DNA of 64,000 bases from Planctomycetota bacterium (GCA_029259635.1 JAJDEU010000006.1:59776-123775), one strand, 5' to 3'; numbered from the stretch's first letter, positions 52,846-61,952 are shown. Notes: generated by a model not told the origin, from the sequence alone. Numbers and translations: made by a program.

Positions 52846-53292
52846 GCGCTCGTCGCCGAAAGCGGCTGGCGAGGGACGGGGGATTCGGCGGCCGTTGCGA
52901 CGAGCTCGCTCCCCGTCCGTCGAGTCTGAGACGGAACGGGAGAGCACAGCGAGGGCATCGCTCGGCGCCCGGACCAGGGGCGATTCGAAGGCGGGCATCG
53001 AGCACTGGGGGGGGGCTGGGTCCGCGCTTTCCTCGACCGAAGCCCCAGAGACCATGGAACGGTCGGGGCCTCTTGGAAGCCGCTCGCGCTAGGTACCTAG
53101 GAAGAAGGGCTCCCCGGCGAATTCCCCCTACCGAGAGCCTGGATCGCCACGCTCGGAGGCTAGCTCAGGGGCGGTTGCTGAGTGGGCGCGGGGCTTCGAC
53201 TCAGTCCCCTGGCGGTTTATTCGGCGCTCTATGGAGCTCCCCCGGGGGCCATTCCGCCCCTACCCCCCCCTTCTAGCGGCGTGAGAAGGGGG
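52846..53292. other. Structured G/C-rich intergenic region without recognisable gene
   Basis: 447 bases between the methyltransferase and tRNA-Val. Open frames here are low-complexity and lack ribosome sites. Several self-complementary segments are visible: GGACGGGG/CCCCGTCC (about 52874 and 52911), and a nested hairpin CAGGGG...CTGAGT/ACTCAG...CCCCTG (53166-53211) followed by GCGGTTTATT. An uninterrupted run of ten G lies near 53007. It could encode a structured RNA on either strand, but it fits no RNA family I can recognise. Confidence 0.35.
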
Positions 53293-53298
53293 TGGTAG
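53260..53298. repeat. Hairpin overlapping the 3' end of tRNA-Val
   Basis: The arms 53260-53274 and 53284-53298 pair at 14 of 15 positions around a 9-nt loop (AGCGGCGTG). On the minus strand the first arm contains the tRNA 3' CCA and discriminator base, so folding would compete with the acceptor stem or mark the processing site. There is no T-run. Confidence 0.6.
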
Positions 53299-53369
53299 GC
53301 GATGAGGGATTCGAACCCCCGACTTCTTCCGTGTAAAGGAAGCACTCTAGCCAGCTGAGTTAATCGCCC
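53293..53369 (-). tRNA. tRNA-Val (anticodon TAC), CCA encoded
   Basis: Read on the minus strand, the gene starts GGGCGATTAACTCAGCTGG, has an anticodon arm CTTCC-TTTACAC-GGAAG with anticodon TAC, a T arm around GGTTCGAATCC, and ends ATCGCCT-A-CCA. The acceptor stem pairs over seven positions with one terminal G-T pair. Length is 77 nt including the encoded CCA (53296-53369 without it). It is isolated, with no neighbouring tRNA. Confidence 0.95.
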
Positions 53370-53616
53370 GAGTTGGAGCAGAGAAGATCTCCCCGCTTTC
53401 GCCCGACACGGTATCCTCCCTGCCCCTTTAGCTCCACTGAAAGGGCGGTGCTTGCCGAAAGAAGCTTCCGGCAGTTCTCCTGATCCACCCTTCCGGATGG
53501 AGTGGATGCTGCGCCGCGGAGCCCGTCGAGCGCCTCGCGCACTTTACAATTCTCTGATTCGCCGGCCCCCTCTCACCCCGGCGACCCCCACTGTTCCCCC
53601 ACGACCTCTCAATTAC

Positions 53617-54918
53617 ATGCGCATCGCCATCGTCGGCACCGGCTACGTCGGCCTAGTCGCAGGGACCTGTTTTGCCGAGAGCGGCAATGACGTCACCTGC
53701 ATCGACATCGATGAGACCAAGATCAAGAACCTCAAGGACGGCATCGTGCCGATCTACGAGCCCGGTCTTGAGGAGCTCCTGAAGCGCAATGTGCGCGATG
53801 GCCGGCTTCACTTCACATCGAATATCGCCGAAGCCATTCCCACCGCTCAAGTGGTCTTCATCGCTGTTGGAACCCCTCCGGGCGAAGACGGCAGTGCGGA
53901 TCTGAAGTACGTCCTCGCCGCAGCTCGCTCCATCGGCGAGAACATGAAGGAGTACACCGTTATCGTCGATAAGTCGACGGTACCCGTCGGCACCGCGGCG
54001 AAGGTCCATGAGGCCGTCGCCTCCGTGACCGACTGCGAGTTTGACGTGGTCTCGAACCCGGAGTTCCTCAAAGAGGGAGCTGCGATCGATGACTTCCTCA
54101 AGCCCGACCGCGTCGTGATCGGGTCCTCGAGCCAGAGAGCCGCGGACACCATGGACGAGCTCTACGAGCCCTTCGTCCGCACAGGCAACCCGATCATCCA
54201 CATGGATGTGCCCTCGGCCGAACTGACGAAATACGCCGCCAACGCGATGCTCGCCACGCGGATCTCGTTCATGAATGAAATCGCGAACATCTGCACGCGA
54301 GTGGGAGCCAGTATCGACATGGTCCGCAAGGGCATCGGTTCCGACGCTCGCATTGGCTCTCGCTTCCTGTTTGCCGGCCTGGGATACGGGGGCTCCTGCT
54401 TTCCCAAGGACGTCAAGGCGATCATGAAGACCTCCGAAGACACGGGATACGACTTTCAGATGCTCCGGGCGGTCGAGAATGTCAATGAGAGCCAAAAGCG
54501 CCTGCTCTTCGAAATGGTCTCCGAACACTTTCAGGGCGACCTAAAAGGCAAGCACTTCGCTGTCTGGGGATTGGCCTTCAAGCCGAACACGGACGACATG
54601 CGCGAAGCGCCGGCAGTGGTCGTGATTGAAGCACTGCTCGCCGCCGGAGCAACCGTCACCGCCTTCGACCCCGAAGCCATCGAAGAATCCCGCGGACACC
54701 ACCTCGGCGATCGAATCAAGTATGCCGAGGGTCCTATCTCAGCCCTTGAGAACGCCGACGCGCTGATTCTGATTACCGAGTGGAACGAGTTCCGCCGACC
54801 GGACTTCGATGCGCTCAAAGCGAGCCTAAACTCGCCTGTCGTTTTCGATGGACGGAACATCTATCCGCGCAAGACTCTGGAGAAGCTCGGCTTCACCTAC
54901 TACGGCATCGGAACCTGA
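53617..54918 (+). CDS. ugd: UDP-glucose 6-dehydrogenase
   Basis: A 433-residue enzyme that oxidises UDP-glucose to UDP-glucuronate using NAD+. It starts at ATG 53617 with the Rossmann motif IAIVGTGYVGLVAG. The catalytic Cys261 is in YGGSCFPKD, and VDKSTVPVGTA and NPEFLKEGAAIDDF are family motifs. The 55 extra upstream codons are Pro/Arg-rich and not conserved. It supplies sugar acids for envelope polysaccharide. A hairpin follows the gene. Confidence 0.95.
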   Translation: MRIAIVGTGYVGLVAGTCFAESGNDVTCIDIDETKIKNLKDGIVPIYEPGLEELLKRNVRDGRLHFTSNIAEAIPTAQVVFIAVGTPPGEDGSADLKYVLAAARSIGENMKEYTVIVDKSTVPVGTAAKVHEAVASVTDCEFDVVSNPEFLKEGAAIDDFLKPDRVVIGSSSQRAADTMDELYEPFVRTGNPIIHMDVPSAELTKYAANAMLATRISFMNEIANICTRVGASIDMVRKGIGSDARIGSRFLFAGLGYGGSCFPKDVKAIMKTSEDTGYDFQMLRAVENVNESQKRLLFEMVSEHFQGDLKGKHFAVWGLAFKPNTDDMREAPAVVVIEALLAAGATVTAFDPEAIEESRGHHLGDRIKYAEGPISALENADALILITEWNEFRRPDFDALKASLNSPVVFDGRNIYPRKTLEKLGFTYYGIGT

Positions 54919-54952
54919 GCCGCGCTCAGCTTCACCGAGAAGTCACCGAGAC

Positions 54953-54979
54953 AAGAGGGTCGCCCAGGGCGGCCCTCTT
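54953..54979. terminator. Hairpin between convergent ugd and LarA-like genes
   Basis: AAGAGGGTCGCC (54953-54964) pairs with GGCGGCCCTCTT (54968-54979), including one G-T pair, around a 3-nt loop CAG. It lies 35 bases after the ugd stop and 50 bases from the end of the opposing gene, so it may stop transcripts from both sides. Only two T residues follow. Confidence 0.6.
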
Positions 54980-55028
54980 CCGGTTAAGCCCCGTTCGGCG
55001 CGAACGCGAGGAGCTCGCCGAACCCGTG

Positions 55029-56321
55029 TCAATCGGCGCGACGCGGAGCGAACTTGGACCCGTCGTCGATGAAGGTCACCTCGTCGCCCGGCTGGCTCAC
55101 ACGCTCCCACTCATCGAGCACGGCTTGAGCGTCGTGAGCCGGTGCCATATGGATGCTCTCGATTTCCCGATCGGACATTTCGCTCAGCATGTGAACGCGC
55201 TCCACGCCGGCGAGATAGAGCCCAAACTTGTAGGCCTTGTGCGAGTACATCACGTACTCACCTTCCGGGCGACGGCACACCTCGGCCAGGGGGCGTGTCA
55301 GCGGATCGAAAAAATTGCGACGAGCGGCCGGCGTCCCAACTCCGTTCGGGCAGGCCGAAAGAAAGAGGACCTCACCGCCATCGAGTACAGCGCTCCGCGT
55401 TAACTCCAACGCTCGCTGAGCCGTGTACAAGCTCTCGTCGTGTGGATATCCACCTGGTGATACGACCAGAAAACGCGTCGGCTGCACTTCGACCTCCACC
55501 ATTCGGTCAATGGCCTCCATCGCTCGCCCCGCAACCTCTTTCGTTCTGCCCGCACCACACCAGACCGGTTTCTCGACACTGCCGACGACCGCCAACGCAA
55601 AGTGCTCGCGCTCGCCGATCAACAGCTCGAATCCCTCGACCATGTCAGCGGCAAGCGGATTATCGTGACGGAGTGCGTTCGGGTGCCATGGATGCCGACC
55701 GAACGTCGAGTCATCATCGAGCGTGAGTGAGTGATTGCCCCGCGCAGTCTCGTATCCGCACAGACCCGGCAGGTAATACTTCACCGGGTTGGAATAGCCC
55801 GCGAAGTAGTGAACTTTCATGTTGGCGAGCACGAGAAAGGTCTCGCACTCCGCCGCCGCTGGTTGAAACTCAACTCGTGTACCGCGAGAAGTCGTTCCGA
55901 TCCGTTTCAGATCGCGAGCTCGCGCGTCGTGCACCGTAACCGTCGCTGGTATCGAGAGTTGGCGCAGATCGTCACGCAGCGCGCCCGCAAGCTCCTGGTT
56001 CTCGGCGCTGAGGGGGTCGTGCGTGCCGGTACAAACGAAAAATCGCACCTCGGCGGCGCCACAGAGGGCATCTCTGAGCGCAGGCAAGAACGCCTCATAG
56101 GTTTTCTCGCGAGTTGAGTCAGCGACAAGCACACCCACAACGCGTTTTTGCGCGGCGGAAAAAAATCCAGAACTTCGCAGTTCATCAACTGATTTCGCGA
56201 TCCACTCGCTCGCGCTCGTCTCTTCAGGAGTTCGACTTCGGAAGCTGATGTGACGCGCGAACATGCGATCGGGAACTTGAAGTTCAAGCGCATCGAGCCC
56301 GAGCTTCATCGACACTTTCAT
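55029..56321 (-). CDS. LarA-family nickel-pincer enzyme (lactate racemase homologue)
   Basis: A 430-residue protein from ATG 56321 (AGGAG 8 bases upstream; ATG 56327 is too close to it). The key residues of Lactobacillus LarA (R75, H108, H174, K184, H200) have counterparts here at R71 (DSTREKTYE), H101 (TGTHDP), H171 (VHYFAGYS), K181 (the pincer attachment lysine, in NPVKYYLPG) and H197 (GNHS). So it probably uses the nickel-pincer cofactor and racemises or epimerises a 2-hydroxyacid or sugar acid. The identity of the substrate is open. A larB gene is present at 23133-23897. Confidence 0.85.
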   Translation of the reverse strand: MKVSMKLGLDALELQVPDRMFARHISFRSRTPEETSASEWIAKSVDELRSSGFFSAAQKRVVGVLVADSTREKTYEAFLPALRDALCGAAEVRFFVCTGTHDPLSAENQELAGALRDDLRQLSIPATVTVHDARARDLKRIGTTSRGTRVEFQPAAAECETFLVLANMKVHYFAGYSNPVKYYLPGLCGYETARGNHSLTLDDDSTFGRHPWHPNALRHDNPLAADMVEGFELLIGEREHFALAVVGSVEKPVWCGAGRTKEVAGRAMEAIDRMVEVEVQPTRFLVVSPGGYPHDESLYTAQRALELTRSAVLDGGEVLFLSACPNGVGTPAARRNFFDPLTRPLAEVCRRPEGEYVMYSHKAYKFGLYLAGVERVHMLSEMSDREIESIHMAPAHDAQAVLDEWERVSQPGDEVTFIDDGSKFAPRRAD

Positions 56322-56752
56322 CCGCATCTCTCCTTAGCGCGCGCTCAGCTCTGAACCCTTCAAGCTCGCGATTCCATACCGAATTCGACGCTTAGAAGCG
56401 GATTCCAATTAATGTTCGTCCCCCAGAAACGGACGAAGCGGCTCGCCCGAAAGCGAACCGCTCGTGATGTCGTAACAGTAACCGTCCGTGCAGGTGTGCT
56501 CGCAGACATGACCAAAACACTTGGTCGATCGAATGAACATTGCCTCCGAAACACGACTTGCAAGCCCCCGAATGCCAAAAGTTCGCCGTCCCTGTCAAGC
56601 AAATGCTTGTGGAGAATCGAGCGTCTGTTTGTCGTTCGGATGCGAACGGAGTATCGACGCAGACTTGATAATGCTTAAGTGCAGGCGAAAGTCAGCGCAC
56701 ACACGAAGCGTGAGGCAACATCGACGGCGACGTGTCGTTGATCGTTCACGCG
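56322..56752. other. 431-bp intergenic region, no confident gene
   Basis: The region lies between the LarA-like gene and the TPR lipoprotein gene, both on the minus strand. It presumably holds the LarA-like promoter; a clear ribosome site (AAGGAG) lies at its end. A minus-strand frame at 56409-56540 would encode a 43-residue peptide with CFGHVCEHTCTDGYC, but its ribosome site is too close to the ATG and support is weak. Confidence 0.35.
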
Positions 56753-57559
56753 TTAATCCGCGTCGTCGGTACCTTCACTAGCGCTTGTGTCGTCTTGATT
56801 TGCGTTCGCAACGCATCTGCGTGAACGCATTCGCGCCAGAGCACCGCGCACCGATGCACCAAGAACGGTGAATTCACTCGCAAGCGCGCGCAATCGCGTG
56901 TCGCAGACTGCCAAAACGTCACGAGCACCCGTTAAATTCCCACAATTGAACTCGAGCAACGAGAGTTGGTCGTAGGAGCGCACACGCGCGAGCGGGCGTT
57001 CCGCGAATTGTGAAACCCATCGCCATGCGCGTCGCGCCGCGTCGAGTTCATCGAGGTTCAACCAAACAACTCCTGACCAGTAAAGCGCAGCGTCTCGGTC
57101 CACCCGACGCGCTCCCTCGTCATGGGATAGCTCGAAGTACGCGTCCAGCGCGGACGACCAGTTCATTCGCCGTCGGGCGAGGTGACCGAGCTCCAGAGTT
57201 GCGCGCGGGCGAAAAGGAGTGCCCGCCCCCAAGTCACGAGCGGAGCGGAAGCCTGCGATAGCCGCCGAATCGTATCCGTCCGCGCGCCAAATCTCGGCGG
57301 CACGGAATGCCGCCTCCGAACGCAACTCCGGGGAGATCCCCACGCTCTTTGAGAGTTCCTCGAGAGCTTGCGCAACTTGCATGCGCACACGCGCGCGCTC
57401 GGATCCCTCGAGCTCTCTGAATAACTGGCGACGATCCAAGACCTCCTGCAGGCGCTCTCTAGGCTCCGCGCCGGCACTTCCGTCGTGACACTCGAGATGA
57501 GCGGCGAAGTTCGTCGCGCAGGCTCCTACGGCGAGCAGCACCGATCCTAGGTGGCTCAT
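56753..57559 (-). CDS. Putative lipoprotein with TPR-like repeats
   Basis: A 268-residue protein. From ATG 57559 it begins with a short hydrophobic stretch and a lipobox-like VGAC (Cys near residue 13). A GTG at 57598 that overlaps the sigma stop is the alternative start. The rest is helical with repeat-like units (EAAFRAAEIWRADGYDSAAI, DAALYWSGVVWLNLDELDAA) typical of TPR/Sel1-like folds. I recognise no family. It follows an ECF sigma gene directly and may be its regulated or regulating partner (inference). Confidence 0.6.
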   Translation of the reverse strand: MSHLGSVLLAVGACATNFAAHLECHDGSAGAEPRERLQEVLDRRQLFRELEGSERARVRMQVAQALEELSKSVGISPELRSEAAFRAAEIWRADGYDSAAIAGFRSARDLGAGTPFRPRATLELGHLARRRMNWSSALDAYFELSHDEGARRVDRDAALYWSGVVWLNLDELDAARRAWRWVSQFAERPLARVRSYDQLSLLEFNCGNLTGARDVLAVCDTRLRALASEFTVLGASVRGALARMRSRRCVANANQDDTSASEGTDDAD

Positions 57560-57591
57560 CAAGACGGGACGACGCGTGCAGAGTTCAGAGC

Positions 57592-58188
57592 TCAACACAG
57601 CTCGGATTTCGGTAGCTGTTCCACGAGGGCAAACCGACGCGTCAGCGCGCGCAAGAGCCGATTGCGCGCGCGGAATAAACGCACCTTAACGATGCTCGGC
57701 GTCGTTCCGTACTCAGCAGCCACTTCGCGGCAGCCACCTTCACCTCCGTAGAACCTCAAGAGCAACTCTCGGTCACCCCGCTCCAAAGCGTGCAGCTCGT
57801 CGTCCAAACAGGACAGCGCCCGATCCCAATCAATTCGCCAGTTGCCGCACCGGACATCGACCTCATCGGCGGGCGCCAGCGCTCTGGATTCTCGCGCTGG
57901 AATCGCCTCCAGTAGATGGTCGTCGGCCAAGTGTTTCTGAATGCGACCTTCTCGCCGCACCCGATCCGTGAGCACGTTGACCGCAATGCTCGAGATCCAA
58001 GCTCGCAAACGTTCGGGCCGGTCGAGTTGCTTTCGATAGCGCGCCGCCCGAATCATCGTCTCCTGAACGATGTCGTCCACCTCGTTCGCATCGCGACAGC
58101 GCCGCTGTAAAAAGCGCACGAGAGGCGAACGCTGCTCTTCCAATCCCGTCCACGCCTCTGCTCCACCCAAAATTGCGCCGTCCGCCAT
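57592..58188 (-). CDS. ECF-type RNA polymerase sigma factor
   Basis: A 198-residue protein from ATG 58188 with GAGGAG 9 bases upstream. Region 2: LVRFLQRRC... VDDIVQETMIRAARY and RLRAWISSIAVNVL. Region 4: ERGDRELLLRFYGGEGGCREVAAEYGTTPSIVKVRLFRAR. The tail after region 4 is short. No zinc-finger anti-sigma gene is nearby; the next gene encodes a TPR lipoprotein. Confidence 0.88.
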   Translation of the reverse strand: MADGAILGGAEAWTGLEEQRSPLVRFLQRRCRDANEVDDIVQETMIRAARYRKQLDRPERLRAWISSIAVNVLTDRVRREGRIQKHLADDHLLEAIPARESRALAPADEVDVRCGNWRIDWDRALSCLDDELHALERGDRELLLRFYGGEGGCREVAAEYGTTPSIVKVRLFRARNRLLRALTRRFALVEQLPKSELC

Positions 58189-58410
58189 GCCGTCCCACTC
58201 CTCTTGATGAGAAAAGCGCCGCGCTGGTCGCCGCGCACTAGGAGGAGACCTGTTCCCGGGCGGTTGGTCGCAGGTCCGCGTGAATGTCGATGACAGCTGG
58301 CGCTACGACACACGACCGAACTAGGGAAGCTGGGTCGAGCGCACTCCGCATCCCCAATTCTTCGGTGCGTTGCCTCTCCGCGAAGAGTCCGCGCCCCGGC
58401 TAAACGCGAA

Positions 58411-58444
58411 GCGGGCGGCGATTCCGATCGGAATCGCCGCCCGT
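58411..58444. terminator. Palindromic hairpin after TPR gene
   Basis: A perfect 30-bp palindrome occupies 58413-58442 (outer arms GGGCGGCGATTCC, centre CGATCG), extended by two more pairs including one G-T. It lies about 28 bases downstream of the minus-strand gene at 58472-59617 and is likely its terminator, though only a few T residues follow on that strand. Confidence 0.65.
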
Positions 58445-58471
58445 CTGTGCGAAATCAAGATCTCGAAGGAT

Positions 58472-59617
58472 CTATTTGAAATCTGCCGCTTGCTCGGCCC
58501 ACGGCGACTCGGGGTGACTGCGAATCACTCGCTTGTAGAGCTTTTGCGCTCGCACGCTGTCCTCTTCCCCGCCCATTTTGTCGAAGCAACGACCCGCGTA
58601 GAACATCGCTTTCGGCGAGTAGCGCACTTCGTCTCGATACAGCACGACCACGCGCATGAAGGTCATCAGGGCCGCGCGGATATCTTCAGGCTTATTACTC
58701 GTGGCGGCCAACTGGTATTGGCAATCACCGAGCCCGGTATAGGCTCCAGCAAGGGTCTCCTCGTCTGCGGACGGATCCGTAATCACGTCTTCAAAGTGTT
58801 CGCGCGCCTTGCCGAGAGCCGTGGAATCACCGTCTCCCTGGGAAGCCTCTGCCAGGAAGGACTCGCCAATCGCAACCGTGGCCCGGTTGCGCACCGTGGG
58901 ATAATCTCCGCCCGCATCGGTCTCGACGCCGCGCAACTCCGTGCGGCGCTTGTCGCCCACAAGCCCAGCATCCACCAGTATTTTGAAGAGCCTGCACTCC
59001 AAGCCCCAGCGCTTGGGAAGGTCCTGCTTTACGATCAAGTCCGAGAGCTTATCCAGCGCCTTCTTGGCACCGTCCCCATCGCCATTCTCCGCCAGCGCTG
59101 TGGCTTTGGCCATGTACGCGCCGGGCAGATAGCGCGACTCGGGAAACTTCTCGATCAAGAGATCGGCCGCGGCAATGGCCTCTTTCCGGTCCCCGACGAG
59201 TGTGTACAACTCGATCAATCGGTTGGCGACGTACGCCGGAGCCCACAGTTTGCGGCGCTCGGCGCGGCCCTCTAAGTGCCCCAGCAGATAAGCGTCAAAG
59301 GTCTCGAACGCGACGTCGTAGTTGTTCTCCGCGAGAGCATTTTCCGCCTCTTCGACGAGCGCCGGAAGACTCTCATAGTCGATCGCGAGGACGTCGGCCG
59401 CAGACACGGTCTTCTCCTTGCCGCGCTCCGAGTCCTTGTAGGTCACCTCGCTCATCGTCTCGTTGATGATCGTGATCTCCTCAAGGGGATCTCCCGACAC
59501 CAAGTAGATTCGATCCGCGGAGAGGCTACTACCCAGAACGGCCGCCACGAGGCAGGCCGTGAGGAGAGAGCGCGAGCGGCCCGAAGGCGCGACGGTGGAG
59601 TGCTTGGAGATCATCAT
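58472..59617 (-). CDS. Exported TPR-repeat protein, function unknown
   Basis: A 381-residue protein with an N-terminal signal peptide (LLTACLVAAVLGSSLSAD). After about 60 residues of beta-rich sequence (RIYLVSGDPLEEITI) come helical TPR-like units (ALAENNYDVAFETFDAYLLG, ADLLIEKFPESRYLPGAYM, KLYKRVIRSHPESPWAEQA). Such proteins act as scaffolds in the periplasm. I see no catalytic motif. It is flanked by a palindromic terminator on its 3' side. Confidence 0.72.
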   Translation of the reverse strand: MMISKHSTVAPSGRSRSLLTACLVAAVLGSSLSADRIYLVSGDPLEEITIINETMSEVTYKDSERGKEKTVSAADVLAIDYESLPALVEEAENALAENNYDVAFETFDAYLLGHLEGRAERRKLWAPAYVANRLIELYTLVGDRKEAIAAADLLIEKFPESRYLPGAYMAKATALAENGDGDGAKKALDKLSDLIVKQDLPKRWGLECRLFKILVDAGLVGDKRRTELRGVETDAGGDYPTVRNRATVAIGESFLAEASQGDGDSTALGKAREHFEDVITDPSADEETLAGAYTGLGDCQYQLAATSNKPEDIRAALMTFMRVVVLYRDEVRYSPKAMFYAGRCFDKMGGEEDSVRAQKLYKRVIRSHPESPWAEQAADFK

Positions 59618-59796
59618 TCTATTGGCGTGTTGTCCGAGCCCTCGCTATCCACCCGAAAGCCGGGAGTTACGGTCAGCGATCGGGCGGCGGAGGCCCCGTG
59701 GGCCCGAAACGTCGGTTCCCGCGAAAATTCGAGCCCAAGAGACTAGGACCGAGCCCTTCGAACTGTCAATCGGGGCTCGGCTGCGAGAAGTCCCGA

Positions 59797-60579
59797 TCAA
59801 GCGTGTCGACGGACTGCGATCAGCTCGGCGACCACGCTGACGGCGATTTCCTCGTGGGTTCGAGCTCCAATCGGCAATCCCATCGGCGTTCGCACCCGCT
59901 CGAGAAAAGCCGGAGAGACTCCCCGCTTTTCCAAATCGGCGAAGACCTGTGCTTTCTTGGAGCGGCTTCCGATCATCCCCAGGTAGCGCGGCTGGCAATC
60001 GCTCTCCCACAAGGTATGCAAGATATCGGCGTCGCCCTGATGTCCGCGTGTCACGACCACGACAAAGACGCCTTCGGCGGGCGCCAGCTCGCGGACCTGG
60101 TCGCTGAACTCCGCGCACACCAAGCGATCCGCGTCGGGATGCTTTTCCGCGGAGGTAAATCCCTCACGGTCATCACCGACCGTCACGCGAAAGCCGGCCA
60201 AGCTCGCCACGCGGGCAATCGCCACCGAGATATGTCCGCCCCCAAAAACGTACAGCGCTGGTTCTACTATCGGTTCCACAAACACCTCCACCTTTCCGCC
60301 GCAGAGCAGCCCGCTATCCGGATAATCGCGTTCATTGAGGGAGAACGCGAGCGTGCGCGGACGTTCATCCGCCATGCTCTCGAGCGCGGCCTCGAGCACC
60401 TCCGCCTCCAAACAACCGCCGCCGACCGTTCCCGCAAAGCTGCCGTCCGCACGGACCAGCATCTTCATCATCTCTTTGCCCGGCGTCGAACCGCTGGTCT
60501 TCACGATCGTGCAGAGCGCACAGGATTCGCCGCGCTCCTGAAGCCGCACGATCTCGGAATAGATATTCACGCCGCCCAT
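59797..60579 (-). CDS. XdhC/CoxI family protein (molybdenum hydroxylase maturation)
   Basis: A 260-residue protein: N-terminal XdhC/CoxI domain (GESCALCTIVKTSGSTPGK, GTVGGGCLEAEV) and C-terminal Rossmann-like domain (LYVFGGGHISVAIARVA... YLGMIGSRSKK). XdhC-type proteins bind and sulfurate the molybdenum cofactor for xanthine dehydrogenase-like enzymes. No such enzyme is in this window. It is divergent from the DUF523 gene. Confidence 0.9.
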   Translation of the reverse strand: MGGVNIYSEIVRLQERGESCALCTIVKTSGSTPGKEMMKMLVRADGSFAGTVGGGCLEAEVLEAALESMADERPRTLAFSLNERDYPDSGLLCGGKVEVFVEPIVEPALYVFGGGHISVAIARVASLAGFRVTVGDDREGFTSAEKHPDADRLVCAEFSDQVRELAPAEGVFVVVVTRGHQGDADILHTLWESDCQPRYLGMIGSRSKKAQVFADLEKRGVSPAFLERVRTPMGLPIGARTHEEIAVSVVAELIAVRRHA

Positions 60580-60617
60580 CTTAGCGGGCGCGCCGCCAAT
60601 GCTGCTAAATTCAGAGC

Positions 60618-61121
60618 GTGCCCGAACCGGAACTTCACAGATCCCAGGTTGGCGAGCCGCGTGAGGAGCGCGAGCCCGTCTTGGTCAGCGCCTGCCTCTT
60701 GGGAATGAACTGCCGCTACGACGGCGACTCGAACCTGGACAGTCCCCTGATCGAACAGCTCGCCGCCGAGCGAGCTGTCGCGGTTCCGTTCTGCCCGGAA
60801 GAACGCGGCGGACTCTCGACTCCGCGGCCCGCCGCTTGGATCGAGCGCGCTGGTGCCGGCGCCGTCCTCGACGGGAGCTCGTCCGTCGTGACCGGCGAAG
60901 GCGTCGATGTCACCGAGGCCTTTGTGAACGGCGCGCAGGCGGCACTTACGGCCTGCGAGGAGAACGGGATCCGGCGCGCCTTTCTCAAGGAGCGCTCGCC
61001 CTCCTGCGGCGTCTGCCAGACGCACGTCAATGGTCAGCTCGTCGATGGCCCGGGCGTGACGGCGGAATGCCTGAAGCGCGCGGGTATCGAGGTGCGCGGC
61101 GTGGAAGGACGCCGCGAATAA
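60618..61121 (+). CDS. DUF523 family protein
   Basis: A 167-residue cytoplasmic protein from GTG 60618. Conserved family segments are LVSACLLGMNCRYDG, VPFCPEERGGLSTPR and KERSPSCGV, all with Cys residues that suggest metal or cluster binding. The function of the family is not established. It is convergent with the methyltransferase gene, six bases away. Confidence 0.88.
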   Translation: MPEPELHRSQVGEPREEREPVLVSACLLGMNCRYDGDSNLDSPLIEQLAAERAVAVPFCPEERGGLSTPRPAAWIERAGAGAVLDGSSSVVTGEGVDVTEAFVNGAQAALTACEENGIRRAFLKERSPSCGVCQTHVNGQLVDGPGVTAECLKRAGIEVRGVEGRRE

Positions 61122-61127
61122 TGCGGG

Positions 61128-61952
61128 CTAGCGCTTCGGTTTGCCGACGACGATCAACTGGAAGGCGAGCATCGAGAGGCCGGGAATCGCGCAGACCACT
61201 CGATCGATGCCGATGAAGAGCTTCGTGAAGAGCTTGTTCCCCGGCACGTAACGCATGATCCCGATGTGGTCGGGGAAGCCGCACAGCGCGTAGGCCAAGA
61301 TGCCGTACTTCTTCACCTTGGTGACCTCGAAGCCGCAGCTCTCGTAGAGCGCGACGAGATCGCGGCGACAAAAGCCCTGGTCGCCCTCGTCGAAGTGTTC
61401 GCTGTTGCGGTAGAGCATCCAACGCGCGAAACGAATCAGCGGGTTGTCGTTACAGGGTTCGCTCATCACCAGCAGGCCGTGATCGGCGAGGATCTTGGCG
61501 CTGTTCTCGATGAAGGCTTCGTGGTTGCGCACATGGTGCAGGCTGCCTTTGCAGACGACCGCTTTGAAGCTGCCGGAGCTGACCGGCAAGTGTTCGGCAT
61601 CACCGGCGAGGAGCATGGCATCGGGGAGCGCCGAGCGCCCCACCGAGAGCATCGCGTGGCTGATGTCCACACCGACGCCCGCTTCACCGGCGGCGAGAAT
61701 ATCCGCCAAGAACAAGCCCGTTCCGCAGCCGAGATCCATGACCAAGCCGGGCCCCGAGGGCACGTGGGACAAAATTTCGTTGTGCCAGTCGTGCTCGAAC
61801 ATGCGACTGAACTCGAAGGCGTAGCGGAGCTGATAGCGCGGCGCGAGCTTCTTGTGCAGCTCGATCTGCGCCGCCGCATTGGCCGCACTGGCCGATTCGG
61901 TCGAGCTGCGCTCTTCGCTCGGGCTGTCGGCTGTGGATGGATTCGGACTCAC
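61128..61952 (-). CDS. Class I SAM-dependent methyltransferase
   Basis: A 274-residue protein with a Ser/Ala-rich leader of about 30 residues. The SAM-binding motif I is VMDLGCGTGLFLADIL; GVDISHAMLSVG and GDAEHLP are motifs II and III of type 11 methyltransferases. A hydrophobic C-terminal segment (IDRVVCAIPGLSMLAFQLIVVG) suggests membrane association and perhaps a lipid or quinone-like substrate (inference). It is followed on its 5' side by the flippase-like gene, about 100 bases away. Confidence 0.85.
   Translation of the reverse strand: MSPNPSTADSPSEERSSTESASAANAAAQIELHKKLAPRYQLRYAFEFSRMFEHDWHNEILSHVPSGPGLVMDLGCGTGLFLADILAAGEAGVGVDISHAMLSVGRSALPDAMLLAGDAEHLPVSSGSFKAVVCKGSLHHVRNHEAFIENSAKILADHGLLVMSEPCNDNPLIRFARWMLYRNSEHFDEGDQGFCRRDLVALYESCGFEVTKVKKYGILAYALCGFPDHIGIMRYVPGNKLFTKLFIGIDRVVCAIPGLSMLAFQLIVVGKPKR

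Noticed and set aside
52981..53040. GAGGAAAG-x-x-CGGAC on the minus strand, resembling RNase P RNA conserved region I
   Set aside because: The rest of the RNase P core, including the ACAGAAA segment and matching P4 strand, is not found nearby.
56409..56540. 43-residue cysteine-rich peptide on the minus strand
   Set aside because: Ribosome site is only two bases from the ATG and another frame competes; kept only as a note in the gap entry.
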